From positions 1 through 25,909 of the forward strand of contig DDTM01000096.1 of the NCBI GenBank assembly GCA_002344075.1: a DNA stretch of 25,909 nt, read 5' to 3'. The notes beneath the pieces are model-generated. The model had not been told where the DNA came from, did not search any database, and saw only the letters and a list, made by a program, of their open reading frames with translations. Source of the stretch: Bacteroidetes bacterium UBA2364 (GTDB lineage: Bacteria; Bacteroidota; Rhodothermia; Rhodothermales; UBA2364). The position numbers were made by a program, and so were the translations under genes. Positions 25,678 to 25,909 of the stretch are shown here, piece after piece; within the stretch, counting starts at the first letter, position 1; each line of letters opens with the position of its first letter.

Positions 25678-25909
25678 TTTAAAATGATCCACAAAACGAT
25701 CTCGGAAACTCTTACTTAAAGGGATTAGATGATCTTTTATAGTGATAGAATTGGGATTTATTTCTTCAACAAAACGAATGTTCACAATAAATGAGCGATG
25801 AACTTGCATAAAAAAATCTACCGGAAGCATATCCATCATCTTTTGCAAAGTAGTTCTTGCCATTATCCGCCTATTTGGGGTGTAGATCTCTAAATAATTT
25901 TTATAAGAC
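25666..25909 (-). CDS. LytTR-type response regulator, C-terminal DNA-binding domain (cut by window end)
   Basis: The last 80 codons of a gene that continues past the right edge. The product reads NYLEIYTPNRRIMARTTLQK, then MLPVDFFMQVHRSFIVN and IPLSKSFRDRF. This is the LytTR fold: the F-x-Q/R-V-H-R-S-F-I-V-N motif and the P-L-S/G-x-x-F/Y-R tail are diagnostic. LytTR domains bind pairs of direct repeats about 21 bp apart. The N-terminal receiver domain expected of a LytR/AlgR regulator is not visible, nor is the partner histidine kinase. An internal ATG at 25863 is not the start, because the open frame and LytTR homology continue upstream of it. The gene converges on the GHL10-type gene with a 13-base gap. 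Confidence 0.88.
   Translation of the reverse strand, partial: SYKNYLEIYTPNRRIMARTTLQKMMDMLPVDFFMQVHRSFIVNIRFVEEINPNSITIKDHLIPLSKSFRDRFVDHFKFFE

Overview
The gene families point to a Gram-negative bacterium of the Bacteroidota/Rhodothermota group. Two proteins end in C-terminal sorting domains of the type IX secretion system (T9SS). Most start codons lack a clear Shine-Dalgarno sequence. The envelope proteins are large, beta-rich and built from repeats and fibronectin-type domains. The style of the sorting domains (PNP motif, then LxIxDxLGR) and the moderate GC content fit a relative of Rhodothermia, but that placement is an inference from the sequence alone.

Left part (1-6485, + strand). 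The window opens inside an IS1-family transposase (to 208), whose right inverted repeat probably ends near 234. A 533-base gap with no convincing gene follows, then smc, a complete 1194-residue chromosome-condensation ATPase. After an AT-rich spacer comes a secreted right-handed beta-helix protein with a T9SS sorting domain. It converges on the next block across a hairpin that includes both stop codons.

Central part (6504-23357, all - strand). In transcription order this block encodes: a 570-residue outer-membrane beta-barrel-like protein; a giant 3712-residue exported protein; a protein of about six fibronectin-III-like domains, whose start overlaps the giant's stop; and then, after a 174-base gap, a CapA-type lipoprotein and a Qnr/McbG-like pentapeptide-repeat protein. 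The first three look like one translationally linked envelope cassette. The giant protein is the most striking element. It has an N-terminal fibronectin-like region, then eight copies of a module of about 145 residues (A) interleaved with five copies of a module of about 140 residues (B), then five carboxypeptidase-regulatory-like folds, and finally about 790 residues of amphipathic beta-sequence ending in an outer-membrane-like terminal pattern. It has no T9SS sorting domain. I infer that the barrel, giant and fibronectin proteins act together at the cell surface; their function is unknown.

Right part (23358-25909). A divergent intergenic region carries a 15-bp dyad and two 9-bp direct repeats. 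It separates the cassette from a + strand secreted glycoside-hydrolase-like (GHL10/DUF187-type) protein with a T9SS sorting domain. The window ends in the C-terminal DNA-binding half of a LytTR response regulator on the - strand, cut by the window edge.
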